A stretch of DNA of 7,610 bases, from contig JABDQY010000081.1 in NCBI GenBank assembly GCA_013042025.1, forward strand, positions 1 through 7,610, written 5' to 3'. Positions 7,355 to 7,610 of this stretch are shown one piece after another. This DNA comes from Bacteroidia bacterium. GTDB taxonomy: Bacteria; Bacteroidota; Bacteroidia; NS11-12g; UBA9320. A program made the translations under genes and the position numbers. Each line of letters opens with the position of its first letter. The first letter of the stretch is position 1. The notes below the pieces were generated by a model that ran no database searches, was not told the DNA's origin, and worked only from the letters and a program-made list of their open reading frames with translations.

Positions 7355-7610
7355 ATGAAAAGAACTATTCTACTATTAACCATTTTTACAATCGTTTCTA
7401 CAAGTTTTGCTCAATCAGCAGCAGATTATTACCGAAAAGCAGTTGTTAAATTTAGATCAGGTGACTACGCTGGAGCTGCAGTAGAATATACCCGTGCGTT
7501 AGATGTAGATGCTTCTTCTGCTGTTTTATACAATAATAGAGGTGTTTGTTACTATAGAATTGAGCGTTATTCAGATGCTCTGAATGATTATAACCAAGCG
7601 GTTCTTATAG
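7355..7610 (+). CDS. Exported TPR-repeat protein, N-terminal part (runs off the right edge)
   Basis: The frame starts with ATG at 7355 and stays open to the window end (85 full codons). Residues 1-19 are a clear Sec signal peptide: MKRT, a hydrophobic core (ILLLTIFTIV), then STSFA with probable cleavage before Q20. The mature part begins tetratricopeptide repeats: about 23-56 (AADYYRKAVVKFRSGDYAGA, ending ALDVDASSA) and about 57-85 (VLYNNRGVCYYRIERYSDAL, ending in AVLI), with the G-Y-A and Y-N-R-G-x-C-Y spacing typical of TPR helices. TPRs are protein-interaction scaffolds; here it would act in the periplasm or on the outer membrane. Its function cannot be deduced, since further domains lie outside the window. 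It could be a lipoprotein-free periplasmic TPR protein or the start of a larger TPR/OmpA-type protein. A consensus promoter directly upstream supports the start. Confidence 0.88.
   Translation, partial: MKRTILLLTIFTIVSTSFAQSAADYYRKAVVKFRSGDYAGAAVEYTRALDVDASSAVLYNNRGVCYYRIERYSDALNDYNQAVLI

Overview
The window looks like ordinary chromosome from a low-GC member of the Bacteroidota (Flavobacteriales/Cytophagales-like). This rests on three things. Three intergenic sites match or nearly match the Bacteroidota -7 promoter element TAnnTTTG, and no Shine-Dalgarno sequences are evident. The YidC protein has the Bacteroidota form, with a large periplasmic domain and a Lys-rich tail. The two glycosyltransferases carry motifs that I recall from this phylum. 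All genes are on the + strand.

Layout. (1) Bases 2-1099 are the 3' part of a gene that enters from the left edge; it encodes a protein of unknown function whose C-terminal domain looks like a caspase/CHAT-type cysteine peptidase (His-Gly-His and Ser-Cys-Gly-Gly motifs). (2) A 65-base gap holds a partial promoter element and a dyad spanning the start codon of the next gene. (3) Bases 1165-5328 form a tightly packed, overlapping set: a RecQ-family DNA helicase with an unusual C-terminal layout, then two GT-B-fold glycosyltransferases. The first glycosyltransferase appears to start with TTG inside the end of the helicase gene. (4) A 49-base gap holds a consensus promoter for yidC (5378-7201), the inner-membrane protein insertase. 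(5) A 153-base gap holds a long imperfect hairpin and a good promoter. (6) Bases 7355-7610 are the 5' end of a secreted or periplasmic TPR-repeat protein that runs off the right edge.

Working together: recQ and the two glycosyltransferases are probably one transcript with coupled translation, although a DNA-repair helicase and glycan-assembly enzymes share no evident pathway. yidC and the TPR gene each appear to have their own promoter. I see no mobile elements, CRISPR arrays, tRNAs, rRNAs or obvious defence islands. I do not see a convincing new multi-gene system. The most interesting item is the caspase-like protein at the left edge, followed by the RecQ domain layout and the non-ATG overlapping start.
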